The notes under the pieces were generated by a model. That model saw nothing but the letters and a program-made list of their open reading frames with translations. It was not told the DNA's origin and searched no databases. The position numbers and the translations under genes are program-made. Positions 14,687 to 24,743 of a stretch of 38,442 bases of DNA are shown in pieces. This DNA is from Nitrospiraceae bacterium. Its GTDB lineage: Bacteria; Nitrospirota; Nitrospiria; Nitrospirales; Nitrospiraceae. Position 1 is the first letter of the stretch. Each line of letters starts with the position of its first letter. Where the stretch lies: positions 1 to 38,442 of the forward strand of contig DASPUC010000036.1 of assembly GCA_035623075.1 (NCBI GenBank), given 5' to 3'.

Positions 14687-16503
14687 CACGCATCGTCGGG
14701 ATTGATTTAGGAACTACGAATTCCCTCGTCGCATACATGGACCAAGGGACGCCGCGCGTCATACCCGGACGGACCGGGCGTAGCATGGTCCCCTCTGTCG
14801 TCGCAATGACCGATAACGGGCTCATCGTCGGGGATTCCGCCAAAGAACACCTCATCCGCAATCCCGAACGCACAATCTATTCCGTTAAGCGGTTTATGGG
14901 GAAAGGACTAGCCGACGTGCAAGGCGAGCTCGCTTATTTCCCCTATCATCTCACTGAGCAAGGTGGTGTGATCAGGATCAAGGTGGGGGAGAAAGCCTAT
15001 TCGCCGCCGCAGATCTCGGCGATGATTCTGAAGGAACTCAAGTACCGAGCTGAAGCCCATCTTGGTGAGAACATCACAAAGGCCGTCATCACGGTCCCTG
15101 CTTATTTCAACGATAGCCAGCGACAGGCCACGAAGGATGCCGGCATGATCGCCGGCCTCGAAGTCCTCCGGATCATCAATGAACCGACTGCGGCCTCTCT
15201 TGCTTACGGCTTACAGAAACGGACACAAGGTACCATTGCTGTGTATGACCTCGGTGGCGGCACGTTCGATATCTCCATTTTGAAACTCAAGAACGGCATA
15301 TTCGAGGTTCTCGCGACGAACGGCGATACTCACCTGGGTGGTGATGATTTTGATCACCGTGTAGCCGATCTCCTCATAAAAGACGTTCGTACGCAGCATG
15401 GGATTGATCTCGCCAGTTACCCGGACCACATGCAGGCGGTGCGGCTTGAGGCAGAACAGGCGAAGATCCGACTTTCTGACGAATTCAAGACGACGGCCAC
15501 ACTTGAGCTACCTGATGGCAAAGGACGCTTTACTCGTGAGGTTACCCGTGACCAACTCGAATCCATGACGACGGATCTTATTGACCGTACCCTCGGGCCT
15601 TGTCGACAAGCTCTGAAGGATGCGGGTCTTACGCCAGACAATATCGATGAAGTTGTGCTTGTGGGCGGTTCGACGCGCATGCCTCTAGTTCGGCAACGGG
15701 TTCACGATCTGTTCGGTAAGCCGCCTCATTGCGAATTGAATCCGGATGAAGTGGTGGCGCTCGGCGCAGCGGTTCAAGCTGATATCCTGAGCGGCGGGAC
15801 GACCGATCTACTGTTACTGGATGTCACTCCCCTTTCACTTGGCATTGAGACGATGGGCGGCGTAATGAGCAGCCTGATCCGCCGCAACACGACCATTCCA
15901 GCAAGCACGAAGGAGATGTTCACGACCTATGTGGATGGCCAAACAGGCGTGGATATTCATATTCTGCAGGGCGAACGAGAATTGGTGAAAGACAATCGCA
16001 GCCTCGCGCGGTTTCGGCTCAAAATTCCTCCGCTTCCCGCTGGTGTCCCACGTATCGAAGTCACGTTTCTTATCGACGCGAACGGAATCCTGAATGTCTC
16101 TGCACGGGATGTGCGGACGGGTGAAACCCAGTCGATCGCGGTCAAACCTTCTTACGGCCTCGCCGATGAAGAAGTGGAACGCATGATCGGCGAATCATTC
16201 AAGTTTGCCGCTGAAGACTTGAGAGCCAGGCAGTTAATTGAGGCCAGTACCGAAGCAGAGGCCATGCTAAGGGCCACGGAGAAAGCCCTTAAACAGGGTG
16301 GCCATTTGATCGGAGAACAAGAACGTTCTGCCATTAGGGCATCAATGGTCGCCCTTGAATCAGCCAAGGCGGGGTCTGACCATAAGGTAATTCGTGCCAG
16401 GATGACAGAGCTTGAACAGACTACGCACCATCTTGCTGAAGTTTTGATGGATACGTCTTTGAAGGAAGCGTTAGAGAATAAGAAGTTGTCGGAAATCACG
16501 TAG
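14683..16503 (+). CDS. hscA: Hsp70-type chaperone HscA
   Basis: A 606-residue Hsp70 dedicated to Fe-S transfer. The ATPase domain starts with GIDLGTTNSLV and contains DLGGGTFDISIL and VLVGGSTRMPLV. The linker LLLLDVTPLSLGIE leads to the substrate-binding domain, which binds the LPPVK motif of IscU. The C-terminal lid ends without the acidic EEVD-type tail, as expected for bacteria. Length is close to E. coli HscA (616). The N-terminus is short, like HscA of non-proteobacterial ISC operons, but gene order with hscB makes DnaK unlikely. It is translationally coupled to hscB. Confidence 0.95.
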   Translation: MTRIVGIDLGTTNSLVAYMDQGTPRVIPGRTGRSMVPSVVAMTDNGLIVGDSAKEHLIRNPERTIYSVKRFMGKGLADVQGELAYFPYHLTEQGGVIRIKVGEKAYSPPQISAMILKELKYRAEAHLGENITKAVITVPAYFNDSQRQATKDAGMIAGLEVLRIINEPTAASLAYGLQKRTQGTIAVYDLGGGTFDISILKLKNGIFEVLATNGDTHLGGDDFDHRVADLLIKDVRTQHGIDLASYPDHMQAVRLEAEQAKIRLSDEFKTTATLELPDGKGRFTREVTRDQLESMTTDLIDRTLGPCRQALKDAGLTPDNIDEVVLVGGSTRMPLVRQRVHDLFGKPPHCELNPDEVVALGAAVQADILSGGTTDLLLLDVTPLSLGIETMGGVMSSLIRRNTTIPASTKEMFTTYVDGQTGVDIHILQGERELVKDNRSLARFRLKIPPLPAGVPRIEVTFLIDANGILNVSARDVRTGETQSIAVKPSYGLADEEVERMIGESFKFAAEDLRARQLIEASTEAEAMLRATEKALKQGGHLIGEQERSAIRASMVALESAKAGSDHKVIRARMTELEQTTHHLAEVLMDTSLKEALENKKLSEIT

Positions 16504-16505
16504 CC

Positions 16506-16533
16506 ATCAGCTTACAGCTGTCAGCACTCAGCT
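16506..16533. repeat. Heptad TCAGC intergenic repeat, copy 1
   Basis: Four units of TCAGC (one reading ACAGC) occur exactly 7 bases apart, starting at 16507, 16514, 16521 and 16528, in the hscA-iscX gap. Related heptad arrays lie at 22681-22724 and 30719-30795. Confidence 0.55.
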
Positions 16534-16544
16534 AGGAGTAGGTC

Positions 16545-16757
16545 ATGGATTTGACATGGCAGGATGCAGAAGACATCGCCCTCAGGTTGGTGGAAGAACA
16601 TCCGGATACCGACCCGCTTACAGTCCGCTTCACCGATATGCATGGGTGGATCGTGGCGCTTCCAGACTTTAAAGACGACCCGAAGAAATCGAACGAGAAG
16701 ATTTTGGAAGCAATCCAAATGGCTTGGCACGAAGAATTTCAGGACTCCAAGTCTTAG
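16545..16757 (+). CDS. iscX: IscX-family protein
   Basis: A 70-residue acidic protein matching the IscX (YfhJ) pattern: LTWQDAEDIALRL at the start, RFTDMHGWIVALPDF in the middle and SNEKILEAIQMAW near the end. IscX binds IscS and iron and tunes cluster assembly. An AGGAGTAGG sequence precedes ATG 16545. It closes the isc operon, 41 bases after hscA, with a heptad repeat in the gap. Length equals that of the E. coli protein (66) within a few residues. Confidence 0.92.
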   Translation: MDLTWQDAEDIALRLVEEHPDTDPLTVRFTDMHGWIVALPDFKDDPKKSNEKILEAIQMAWHEEFQDSKS

Positions 16758-16776
16758 TCACTTCCCACCTGCTTCC

Positions 16777-19173
16777 TTAGGGTGAGCCTTCGCCTATTTG
16801 ATCTAGCTTATAAAAATCCGTCGGATCCAACCGCCGCTGGCTCGTTTGGGTAGGCTCACTCCCCCTTGCAAAGAGTTCCACGGTCCCTGAGGTTCCTTCC
16901 TGTTCCGATTCCAGCAGCCCTGTGGACGGATCAACTTTGACGAAGGTCACGCCGTCGGGAATCGTAAAGGGCACCACAGGCACTTGCTTCAACGCTTCCC
17001 TCATAAAATTAATCCAGATCGGAAGCGCCGCATGAGCCCCTGACTCGGTTTCGCCGAGTGAGCGTCGATCATCAAATCCCACATAGACACCCGTCACGAG
17101 ATTCGGTGTCCCACCGATAAACCAGGCATTGATAAATTCGTTGGTCGTACCAGTCTTTCCCGCGATTGGTCGATCGATGACTTTCGCAGCTTGCCCGGTC
17201 CCTTTACGAATGACGTCTTCCATCATATTGGTGATGAGATAGGCCGTCTCTTTCGAGATCACTTCGTGCGCCTCTGGTTCCGCCAATTCAAGCACCTTGC
17301 CCGCATTATCCTTGACGAAGAAAATGGCGTAGGGCTCCGCTCGGCTGCCTTGATTCAGAAACACTCCGTAGGCCGAGGTCAGCTCTAACAACCCAACGGA
17401 AGAAGACCCCAGCCCCAGAGAGAGATCCGCTGCTAATGGACTGGTGATACCGACGGTCTGGGCAAAATCGATCACGTTCTTGACACCGATCTTTTCTAAC
17501 AGACGGACGGTCGCCAGATTGTGCGAATGCGCCAGGGCATCCCGCAAACTTACCATCCCGTGAAATTTCTTGCCGTAGTTCTCCGGCTTCCATGTCTTGT
17601 CTTCCTGTTCCTGCTCATAGACGACCGGGGCATCGAGGATCACCGAGGCGGGACTCATGCCTTGATTCATCGCGGTGGCATAAATAAGCGGTTTAAACGC
17701 GGATCCCGGTTGGCGGTGGGCTTGTACCGCCCGGTTGTATTCACTTCGGTTGAAGTCGTACCCCCCCACCATCGCACGGATCGCCCCTTTCGCTGGATCG
17801 ATCGCAATCAAGCCGCCCTCGACCAACGGCGTCTGTTCGAACTGGAGAAAAACCGCACCACGGTCGATCTTCTTGATCGCAACCTCGATCACGTCACCGG
17901 GTTTTAAGATCTGTTTCAGGTTCGGTTCGACGACGGCATCTTTCGTGGCATCCGGTCCTTTGAGCCGCTTCTTGGCCCAAGCCATATCGTCAAACGCCAA
18001 CTTGCCGATCGTATTACCCACTTGAACGAGGTAATGATCTTTCGCCACTTTCGCGACCACTCCCTCCCGATAATCGCCAGCGTTTAGCGCATCATTAGCC
18101 TCAGCTCCCATTCCCGGGGAAGGAATCGCCGCGACATCAATGGTTCGTAGAGGGCCACGCCAGCCTTGACGCTTATCGAGTTCGCGCAGACCGGCAAAGA
18201 ATGCTGCCTCTGCATACTTTTGCATTTCGAGGTTGAGCGTGGTGAAGACTTTCAGACCGCCCTTGTAGACCATCGTCTCGCCGTACTTCGCGATTAACAA
18301 CTGCCGGATGTATTCCACAAAATAAGGTGCGAGTTGGTCACCGCCCGGACGTTTGAAGGCAAGGGGTTCCGCGGCTGCTTGCTCTTGCTCCGCTTGGGTA
18401 ATGAACCCCGCCTCCTCCATCCGACCCAAAACATGTTCCTGCCGCTTCTTCGCGCGATCATAGGCCACGAACGGAGAGAAACGACTCGGAGACTTCGGGA
18501 GCCCGGCAAGAAACGCGGCCTCGGGAAGCGTCAATTTGGCGAGTTCCTTCCCGAAGTAGGTCTGGGCTGCTGCCGCCACACCATAGGCACCTTGACCAAA
18601 GTAGATCTGGTTCAAGTAGGTTTCGAGGATCTGTTCCTTCGTCGACACCACCTCCATCTTGTAGGCCAGGATCAACTCGCGAATTTTTCGGCCGTACGAC
18701 CGTTCGGACGAAAGAAACAACGATCGCGCAAGCTGCTGTGTGATTGTACTCGCTCCTTCGATTCTCCTTCCTCCGTGTCGAATGTTGGTCCAGGCTGCCC
18801 GCAAGATCCCGATGTAGTCGAGACCCGGATGTTCGAAGAACCGTGCATCCTCGGTGGCAATAACGGCCTGGGTCAATGTTTTTGGAATTTCCGCCAGGGG
18901 CGTCACGATGCGACGTTCGATGAAAAATTGCCCGATGAGCTGTTGATCACTGGAATAGACTTGAGTGACCAGACTCGGTTGATAGTTTTGCAACGATTCC
19001 AGGGAGGGCAGATCTTGCGAAAAGTACCAGAGAACGCCGACGGCGGTGGCAGTTCCCGCAAGAACCGTAATCCCAAGTCCAATTAAGCCGATCTGCCACC
19101 ACCGCCACGGTCGGCGAGGCGGCGGCTGACGAGGGGGGTCCTGGAGCTGTACTGGCCGGTCGATCATGGTCAT
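16777..19173 (-). CDS. Class A penicillin-binding protein 1A
   Basis: A 798-residue bifunctional peptidoglycan synthase. A short basic, proline-rich cytoplasmic tail precedes one membrane helix (about 27-50). The glycosyltransferase domain has the catalytic motif EDARFFEHPG (Glu at about 108) and TITQQLAR. A middle OB-like insertion (about 330-440) follows, and then the transpeptidase with SAFK, SHN and KTGTTNE motifs. It makes and cross-links peptidoglycan at the inner membrane. It is convergent with iscX (19 bases between stops). Start is ATG 19173, though an ATG two codons later is equally possible. Confidence 0.95.
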   Translation of the reverse strand: MTMIDRPVQLQDPPRQPPPRRPWRWWQIGLIGLGITVLAGTATAVGVLWYFSQDLPSLESLQNYQPSLVTQVYSSDQQLIGQFFIERRIVTPLAEIPKTLTQAVIATEDARFFEHPGLDYIGILRAAWTNIRHGGRRIEGASTITQQLARSLFLSSERSYGRKIRELILAYKMEVVSTKEQILETYLNQIYFGQGAYGVAAAAQTYFGKELAKLTLPEAAFLAGLPKSPSRFSPFVAYDRAKKRQEHVLGRMEEAGFITQAEQEQAAAEPLAFKRPGGDQLAPYFVEYIRQLLIAKYGETMVYKGGLKVFTTLNLEMQKYAEAAFFAGLRELDKRQGWRGPLRTIDVAAIPSPGMGAEANDALNAGDYREGVVAKVAKDHYLVQVGNTIGKLAFDDMAWAKKRLKGPDATKDAVVEPNLKQILKPGDVIEVAIKKIDRGAVFLQFEQTPLVEGGLIAIDPAKGAIRAMVGGYDFNRSEYNRAVQAHRQPGSAFKPLIYATAMNQGMSPASVILDAPVVYEQEQEDKTWKPENYGKKFHGMVSLRDALAHSHNLATVRLLEKIGVKNVIDFAQTVGITSPLAADLSLGLGSSSVGLLELTSAYGVFLNQGSRAEPYAIFFVKDNAGKVLELAEPEAHEVISKETAYLITNMMEDVIRKGTGQAAKVIDRPIAGKTGTTNEFINAWFIGGTPNLVTGVYVGFDDRRSLGETESGAHAALPIWINFMREALKQVPVVPFTIPDGVTFVKVDPSTGLLESEQEGTSGTVELFARGSEPTQTSQRRLDPTDFYKLDQIGEGSP

Positions 19174-19277
19174 GGATTGATGCCCTCGCGGGGGCTTGGT
19201 GATTGGAAGGACAGTCTAGGATCACCATACCCTGGCAGGGTCTAAAACTCAAGCAGAGGTCGACCGTCTACACGTGC

Positions 19278-19344
19278 TTGTTCCACTGATCCTCCTTCAG
19301 GTATACTGCACCTCGACGCCTGGAGTTCGGGGCGTCTTTTTTTT
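19278..19344 (+). promoter_or_regulatory. typA upstream promoter and terminator-like hairpin
   Basis: TTGTTC (19278-19283) and TATACT (19302-19307), 18 bases apart, look like a promoter. Immediately after, GACGCC (19315-19320) and GGCGTC (19331-19336) form a stem followed by eight T (19337-19344), a textbook intrinsic terminator ahead of typA. As no plus-strand gene lies upstream, it may attenuate typA or block read-through from elsewhere. Confidence 0.5.
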
Positions 19345-19372
19345 CGTGTTCAACCAGACTTGTTCCGTGACC

Positions 19373-21259
19373 ATGGACAGATCCTCAACACACAGCGAGA
19401 CCAGCTCGACCGGTCGGGCTCCAAGAGGGCGCCGGACCGACATCCGCAATATCGCAATTATTGCCCACGTTGATCACGGCAAGACGACGTTAGTTGATGC
19501 GTTGCTGCGACAAACCCACGTTCATCGCAAAATTGACGACATGGGTGAACGGATCATGGATTCAATGGATCAGGAACGCGAGCGCGGCATCACTATCCGG
19601 GCCAAGAATGCCAGCGTCACCTACAAGGGTGTCAAGATTAACATCGTCGATACGCCCGGCCATGCCGACTTCGGTGGTGAAGTGGAACGGACCCTGCGTA
19701 TGGTAGACGGTGTGCTGGTTCTGATCGACGCCAAGGAAGGGCCGATGCCCCAAACCACCTTTGTGCTGCGAAAAGCCTTGGCACTCGGTCACAAGGCTAT
19801 CGTCGTGATCAACAAGATTGACCGGTCAGATGCTGTCATCGATGACGTAGTAAACCGGACTTTTGATCTATTCGTTCACTTAGGCGCGACCGATGAACAG
19901 CTAGACTTCTCCATCATCTACACCTCAGCCATCAAAGGCATCGCGACACTCGACGTGAATAAACCCGGATCGGACATCACTCCGCTCCTCGATACGGTGC
20001 TTGAGAAGATCCCCGCGCCCGCCATCACCGCGGATGCTCCACTCCAGATTCTGGTCCTCGCGCTCACCTACGATTCCTACAAAGGCAAGATGGGTGTTGG
20101 GAAGATTCAATCCGGCTCAATCGCGCGCCGCCAGAATGTGGTCGTGCTCGGCAAAGACGGAGCCCAGGTTTCTGGCAGGGTATCCGATCTCGCGGTGTAT
20201 TCGGGCCTTGAACGGACCGACGTGGAGCAGGCCGAAGCCGGAGAAATCGTCGCCGTTGCCGGCTTGCCAGACGTGAGCATCGGAGACACCATTGCGGATG
20301 CTGACCGGCCCGTGGCGCTGGCGCGCGTCACCATCGATGAGCCGACCGTGCAGATGACTTTCTCGGTGAACAATAGCCCTTTTGCCGGACGCGAAGGCAA
20401 GTTTCTCACCTCCCGACACTTGCGCGAACGATTATTCAAGGAACTTGAAACCAACGTATCATTGCGTGTGCAGGAAACTGACACCCCCGATCGATTCCTC
20501 GTCGCGGGTCGAGGCGAACTTCACCTCGGTGTGTTGATCGAACAGATGCGGCGTGAAGGATACGAGCTGCAGGTGTCGCAGCCAGAAGTCATTCTGCATC
20601 GCGACGGACAGAAGGTCACCGAACCCTATGAAGAACTGACCATTCAGGTTCCGGAGACCTATCAAGGCGCGGTCATCGAAGAAATCGGAAAACGACGCGG
20701 CGAAATGCGCCACATGAAGCTTGTGCATTCCGACGCAGGCCCGAGCGAAATGCACCTCGAATATCACATCCCCACGCGAGGGATCATGGGCCTCAAGAAT
20801 GTTCTGCTCGCTAAGACCCGCGGCACCGTAATCATGCACCACGTGTTTAAAGCCTATGAAGCGGCGAACGAACAAGATTTTCTCGTCGCTCCGCACGGAT
20901 CTCTTTGCGCATACGAAGATGGAACCAGCACTGCATATGCGCTCTTCATGACTCAGGAGCGAGGCGAATTGTTCATCGGGCCAGGGGTAGATGTTTATCG
21001 TGGGATGGTCGTCGGCCAGAACAGCCGGGACGAGGACCTCGACGTGAACGTCTGTAAGGAAAAGCATCTGACCAATATTCGCGCGTCAGGATCGGACGAA
21101 GCGTTGATCCTCACACCGCCTCGCGAAATGACGCTCGAGTTCGCGCTCGAGTATATTGGAGCAGACGAATTGGTTGAAGTAACGCCAAAGAATCTCCGCC
21201 TGCGGAAACGATTACTGCATCCGGAGGATCGTCGAAAAGCACGCAAGACCGGCAAGTAG
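19373..21259 (+). CDS. typA: Ribosome-associated GTPase TypA/BipA
   Basis: A 628-residue translational GTPase. The GTP-binding motifs are AHVDHGKTT (about 31-39), the switch I region with [16 protein letters not shown] and NKID. EF-G-like domains follow, then the TypA-specific C-terminal part. It associates with ribosomes and is needed under stress and in low temperature assembly of subunits. I start at ATG 19373; an open frame reaching 19274 runs across the terminator hairpin and is not credible. The first 25 residues are a Ser/Thr/Arg-rich extension relative to the usual roughly 607-residue protein. Confidence 0.95.
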   Translation: MDRSSTHSETSSTGRAPRGRRTDIRNIAIIAHVDHGKTTLVDALLRQTHVHRKIDDMGERIMDSMDQERERGITIRAKNASVTYKGVKINIVDTPGHADFGGEVERTLRMVDGVLVLIDAKEGPMPQTTFVLRKALALGHKAIVVINKIDRSDAVIDDVVNRTFDLFVHLGATDEQLDFSIIYTSAIKGIATLDVNKPGSDITPLLDTVLEKIPAPAITADAPLQILVLALTYDSYKGKMGVGKIQSGSIARRQNVVVLGKDGAQVSGRVSDLAVYSGLERTDVEQAEAGEIVAVAGLPDVSIGDTIADADRPVALARVTIDEPTVQMTFSVNNSPFAGREGKFLTSRHLRERLFKELETNVSLRVQETDTPDRFLVAGRGELHLGVLIEQMRREGYELQVSQPEVILHRDGQKVTEPYEELTIQVPETYQGAVIEEIGKRRGEMRHMKLVHSDAGPSEMHLEYHIPTRGIMGLKNVLLAKTRGTVIMHHVFKAYEAANEQDFLVAPHGSLCAYEDGTSTAYALFMTQERGELFIGPGVDVYRGMVVGQNSRDEDLDVNVCKEKHLTNIRASGSDEALILTPPREMTLEFALEYIGADELVEVTPKNLRLRKRLLHPEDRRKARKTGK

Positions 21260-21262
21260 GCC

Positions 21263-22048
21263 ATGTATGGAAGGCGGCTGGCCAGGGTCGGTATGAGAAT
21301 CCGCAAGAAAGTTTCAAAGCCGTCCGCCAAGCGCCCCCCACTCTACTTCATCGGTTACAGAGGAACCGCTCCGCTCCTTAACGAGTTGAGAGTTTGGTAT
21401 GACTGCGAGTATGGCGGACCGCTGAAGGTGCGCATAGAACCAGACGCTCCTGAGTCATGGCATGCGATTCACGGTCCTTGGACAGCGCACGTCGTGATCC
21501 CACTTCCTGCCACACACGCGGAAGGGCTCAAAGACACGTTTGCCTGGGAACACGATTTGATAGGCGCAGTTGCGCCATCTGTCATGCCTCCGCGCGAGAT
21601 GCCGGACACAATCGTGTTCGCCGCACGGCTGGCTCGAGGTCTCACGCTCCTTGCTCAAGGGACAGCGTTCGACCCAGTAACCCAGCAGTATCTTAACCCC
21701 TCGGATTGGCAGGATCGCCCCCTGACCCATTTTGTGATGCCTGACCATATTGCTGTCGCGCAGCGTGACGATGAGCCAGGCAATCGCAGCTGGTGCTATA
21801 CGCTGGGATTAAGCAAGTTCGGGATAGATGAGTTGGAAACCTTCTTCTCTCGGGGCCTGCCGGATACGTATGCGCGCGAGTTGCTCGGCGAAGCCGTTTG
21901 CGAGCTTTTGAGATCCACTCACATTCTAAAGGTTGGCAGCCAACTTCGCCTGACGCTCCTCGGTCAGACGGTCACAATCGTAAATTATCGAACTGCAACT
22001 CCAGCCGGACGCACTCTTGGGTTTCGAGAAATCAGGGCTGTCTCGTAA
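21263..22048 (+). CDS. Conserved hypothetical protein downstream of typA
   Basis: A 261-residue protein starting 3 bases after typA, probably cotranscribed. The first 25 residues are basic (start may be ATG 21263 or ATG 21293). The body has no signal peptide or membrane helix and contains the segments AHVVIPLPATHAEGLKD, YLNPSDWQDRPL and SWCYTLGLSKFGIDELETF. It somewhat resembles DUF4261-type proteins, but I cannot confirm that. No catalytic motif is evident and function is unknown. Confidence 0.72.
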   Translation: MYGRRLARVGMRIRKKVSKPSAKRPPLYFIGYRGTAPLLNELRVWYDCEYGGPLKVRIEPDAPESWHAIHGPWTAHVVIPLPATHAEGLKDTFAWEHDLIGAVAPSVMPPREMPDTIVFAARLARGLTLLAQGTAFDPVTQQYLNPSDWQDRPLTHFVMPDHIAVAQRDDEPGNRSWCYTLGLSKFGIDELETFFSRGLPDTYARELLGEAVCELLRSTHILKVGSQLRLTLLGQTVTIVNYRTATPAGRTLGFREIRAVS

Positions 22049-22109
22049 TTCTTCCGTTGAATTGCCCACTTATCCCTGTTGGTCTACTCTTCCTAGGTCT
22101 TTCGGGCCG

Positions 22110-22139
22110 TTGACAAGGTTTCGAGCCGCACGGTACAAA
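22110..22139 (+). promoter_or_regulatory. Probable promoter of peroxiredoxin gene
   Basis: TTGACA at 22110-22115 and TACAAA at 22134-22139 with an 18-base spacer lie about 55 bases before the peroxiredoxin start. The -35 box is perfect, the -10 weak. Confidence 0.4.
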
Positions 22140-22193
22140 ACCTACTTACGCTGAAACTTAGGCCGGGCTCAACCATGTGAAGGAGGAATCCAG

Positions 22194-22664
22194 ATGAGTG
22201 ACGTTGCACCAGAAATTAAGGTAGGTGATAGCGCACCGGACTTTAACTTAAAGGATCAAGACCAGAAGGACATAAAGTTGAGCGACTACAAAGGCAAGAA
22301 GAATGTCGTCCTTTGCTTTTACCCGCTTGACTGGAGCCCCGTCTGTCAGGGCGAGAACAAGTGCCTCACTGATGATTTTCCCAAATTCCAGGGGGCTAAT
22401 GCCGAGCTCTTTGGCATCAGCTGTGACAGCTTCTTCTCCCATAAGGCGTGGGCTGATTCATTGGATCTGAAGCACCGACTGCTGTCCGACGTGCATCGCA
22501 CCACGGCAAAGGCTTACGGTCTGTATTTCGAACCGTTGAACTGCTCCAAGCGTGCGACCGTCATCGTCGATAAAAACGGCAAGGTCGCCTATGTGAAAGT
22601 TCAAGAGATCAAGGTCGCTCGGGAGGACAAGGAAATCCTCGCCGCTCTTGCAAAGCTCAGCTAG
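22194..22664 (+). CDS. Peroxiredoxin (AhpC/TSA family)
   Basis: A 156-residue thioredoxin-fold peroxidase. The peroxidatic cysteine is Cys51 in YPLDWSPVCQGE, where the usual Thr before Pro is replaced by Ser. Further cysteines occur at about 57, 76 and 117 (LNCSK), so a resolving partner could be internal. It reduces peroxides in the cytoplasm using thioredoxin-type donors. A GAAGGAGG sequence precedes ATG 22194. The thioredoxin-like gene that follows on the same strand may be its reductant. Confidence 0.9.
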   Translation: MSDVAPEIKVGDSAPDFNLKDQDQKDIKLSDYKGKKNVVLCFYPLDWSPVCQGENKCLTDDFPKFQGANAELFGISCDSFFSHKAWADSLDLKHRLLSDVHRTTAKAYGLYFEPLNCSKRATVIVDKNGKVAYVKVQEIKVAREDKEILAALAKLS

Positions 22665-22680
22665 CTCCAGAAGCGCGCTG

Positions 22681-22724
22681 TCTGAGTGCTGATGATGGGA
22701 TTTCTCCCTTCCTCAGCACTCATC
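22681..22724. repeat. Hairpin with heptad TCAGC units, copy 2
   Basis: TGAGTGCTGA (22683-22692) and TCAGCACTCA (22713-22722) form a perfect 10-base-pair stem with a 20-base loop between the peroxiredoxin and thioredoxin-like genes. The arms continue the 7-base TCAGC/GCTGA phasing seen at 16506-16533 and 30719-30795. It may also act as a weak terminator. Confidence 0.5.
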
Positions 22725-22748
22725 GCTTAATGGGCAGGACCTCAACCC

Positions 22749-23081
22749 ATGTCCGGGATCGTCGAAGACGTCAGCGACGCGAATTATAAAGAGTTTACCG
22801 ATGCGGCGGCATCGATCGTGGCTTATGGATTGGCGACGTGTGAACCCTGCAAAGCATACGATCCCATTCTCGAAGAGACTGCAGCAAAGTTTCCATCGAT
22901 TAAAATAGGCAAGGCCAAGATGCACGTGCCCGGCCGCTGCCGGGAGATCAAGAAGACCCACACATTCGAGACCTACCCCACCACCCACTTCTTTTCAAAG
23001 GGGAAGCTGCTCCTGGCACGGGAGGGCATTGTGGAGCCCGCCGAGCTTGCAGCGCTAATCGCAGATCATCTCCAGCAATAA
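22749..23081 (+). CDS. Thioredoxin-like protein
   Basis: A 110-residue thioredoxin-fold protein. The redox motif is CEPC at residues 31-34 (GLATCEPCKAYDPIL), in place of the standard CGPC, and a cis-proline segment YPTTHFF follows at about 76-82. A third cysteine lies at about 63 (GRCREIKK). It probably reduces disulfides or the neighbouring peroxiredoxin; this link is inferred from position. No signal peptide is visible, so a cytoplasmic location is expected. Confidence 0.85.
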   Translation: MSGIVEDVSDANYKEFTDAAASIVAYGLATCEPCKAYDPILEETAAKFPSIKIGKAKMHVPGRCREIKKTHTFETYPTTHFFSKGKLLLAREGIVEPAELAALIADHLQQ

Positions 23082-23225
23082 CGCGCCTGGATTAGAGAAG
23101 AGTGCCAATCTGCTCAGGAAATCCTCGATCTCCTTGACTCCCGCAAACCCTGTAGTAATGTCAAAGAAGCCCCATTGCTGACAGGAATCGGATAGCCTGC
23201 AGCGAGGCGATTGACGAGGCAAAGG

Positions 23226-24743
23226 ATGGCCTCTTCTTCACGAGCAATCGAGTTCCCATCGTACGACGCCCGAGTCCTGCTTAATTCCCAGCCAGTCATA
23301 GTTTCTGTTATTGACCCAGATACCCATCAGGTGCAGTTCCAAAACGAGACCGGCTTGAAAACATTCGGCGACATCGGAGGATTTTCTTGCTACGAGAAGA
23401 TTGCTGGCTGCCAGACACCCTGTTCCTTTTGCCGGATGCCTGAGGCTGTCAAGACCGGCTCGGTCATTTCCAGCGAGGTCCCTCTTCCTGGTGACAAATA
23501 CCTGTTGGTCCACTGGTCCAAGGCTCCGACGATTGATGGACGTCTTCACATCATAGAAACAATTACCGATATCACGGAACACAAACGGACCGAACAGGCT
23601 CTTCATCACGCACAGAAAATGGAAGCCGTCGGACGGCTAGCGGGAGGCATTGCACATGACTTCAATAATCTCATGATGGTCGTGATCGGCCATGCACATC
23701 GTCTATTGCAACAGTTCTCTTCTCATCCATCCAAACGTGAGCTAGAAACGATTAGTCAGGCCGGTCTGAGGGCCGCGGCATTGACTAAGAAGCTCCTGAC
23801 CTTCGGTCGACGGCAGGTATTCGAGCCAAAGGAAGTCAACATTAATACTGTCATCCGGGAAATGGAAGATATCCTCAAACGCATGATCGGCGAGCACATT
23901 CAAACCGTGATCGTGCTTCATCCTCGGACCGGACACGCTCTCGTGGATCCTATCCAGCTCGAACAAGTCATCATGAATCTGGTATTAAATGCGCGTGATG
24001 CAATGCCTGACGGAGGCCTTCTCAATATTGAAACTGACAATGTGAATCTCGACGAACCATATGTCCGTCTGCACCCAGGCTCCTCTCTAGGTCCTCATGT
24101 GAAAATCATGGTTCAAGACGCGGGATGCGGCATGGACGTCGAAACACTTTCCCATATCTTTGAACCTTTCTTTACCACGAAGGAACCGGGTAAAGGGACC
24201 GGCCTCGGACTGGCCACTGTTTACGGAATCGTTAAACAGAGTCGTGGATACATCGACGTCACAAGCGAACCGGGGAAGGGTTCACGATTTACCGTGTTCC
24301 TGCCCGGCGTGGGAGAACCCGTCGTCGAGGCCAATATTTCGCGATCCGACATGGAAACCTGCGTCGCGCATGAAACAATCTTGGTGGTTGAAGACGATGA
24401 AGGCATTCGAAGGTTGATTACGACCATCCTACAGGATCAAGGCTATAGCGTCCTAGCCGCAGGAGATGGGATAGAAGCCCTCCAAAAACTACAAATGTGC
24501 AAGGGGCCCTGTCACCTTCTTATCGCCGATGTCATCATGCCTCGGATGAAGAGTTCCGTTTTTCTTGAGGCCGTGAAGGCGATGCGGCCAGAAACCCGAG
24601 TTCTTCATATGTCCGGCTATGCTGGGGATACCCTCCAAGCCAATGGAGTAACAAGTGACTCGCCGTTCCTCCAGAAACCGTTCCTCCCGGGAACGCTCAT
24701 AGAAAAAGTCCGTGAATTGCTGCAGGTTCCTGCGTCACGCTGA
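23226..24743 (+). CDS. Hybrid histidine kinase: Cys-rich PAS, HisKA, HATPase, receiver
   Basis: A 505-residue soluble sensor kinase. An N-terminal PAS-like domain (about 20-125) contains four cysteines, residues 55, 62, 66 and 69 (in CYEKIAGC then QTPC and SFC). The HisKA motif GGIAHDFNN puts the phospho-His at 144. The HATPase domain shows [17 protein letters not shown] and [11 protein letters not shown]-terminal receiver domain begins [11 protein letters not shown] and has its Asp in LIADVIMP, with a KP lysine near the end. No membrane helix is present, so it senses a cytoplasmic signal. ATG 23226 follows GAGG; a TTG at 23211 is an alternative start. Its partner is not in the window. Confidence 0.92.
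   Translation: MASSSRAIEFPSYDARVLLNSQPVIVSVIDPDTHQVQFQNETGLKTFGDIGGFSCYEKIAGCQTPCSFCRMPEAVKTGSVISSEVPLPGDKYLLVHWSKAPTIDGRLHIIETITDITEHKRTEQALHHAQKMEAVGRLAGGIAHDFNNLMMVVIGHAHRLLQQFSSHPSKRELETISQAGLRAAALTKKLLTFGRRQVFEPKEVNINTVIREMEDILKRMIGEHIQTVIVLHPRTGHALVDPIQLEQVIMNLVLNARDAMPDGGLLNIETDNVNLDEPYVRLHPGSSLGPHVKIMVQDAGCGMDVETLSHIFEPFFTTKEPGKGTGLGLATVYGIVKQSRGYIDVTSEPGKGSRFTVFLPGVGEPVVEANISRSDMETCVAHETILVVEDDEGIRRLITTILQDQGYSVLAAGDGIEALQKLQMCKGPCHLLIADVIMPRMKSSVFLEAVKAMRPETRVLHMSGYAGDTLQANGVTSDSPFLQKPFLPGTLIEKVRELLQVPASR

Noticed and set aside
18334-19086. Long plus-strand open frame (250 codons)
   Set aside because: It is antisense to the penicillin-binding protein gene, whose catalytic motifs are clear.
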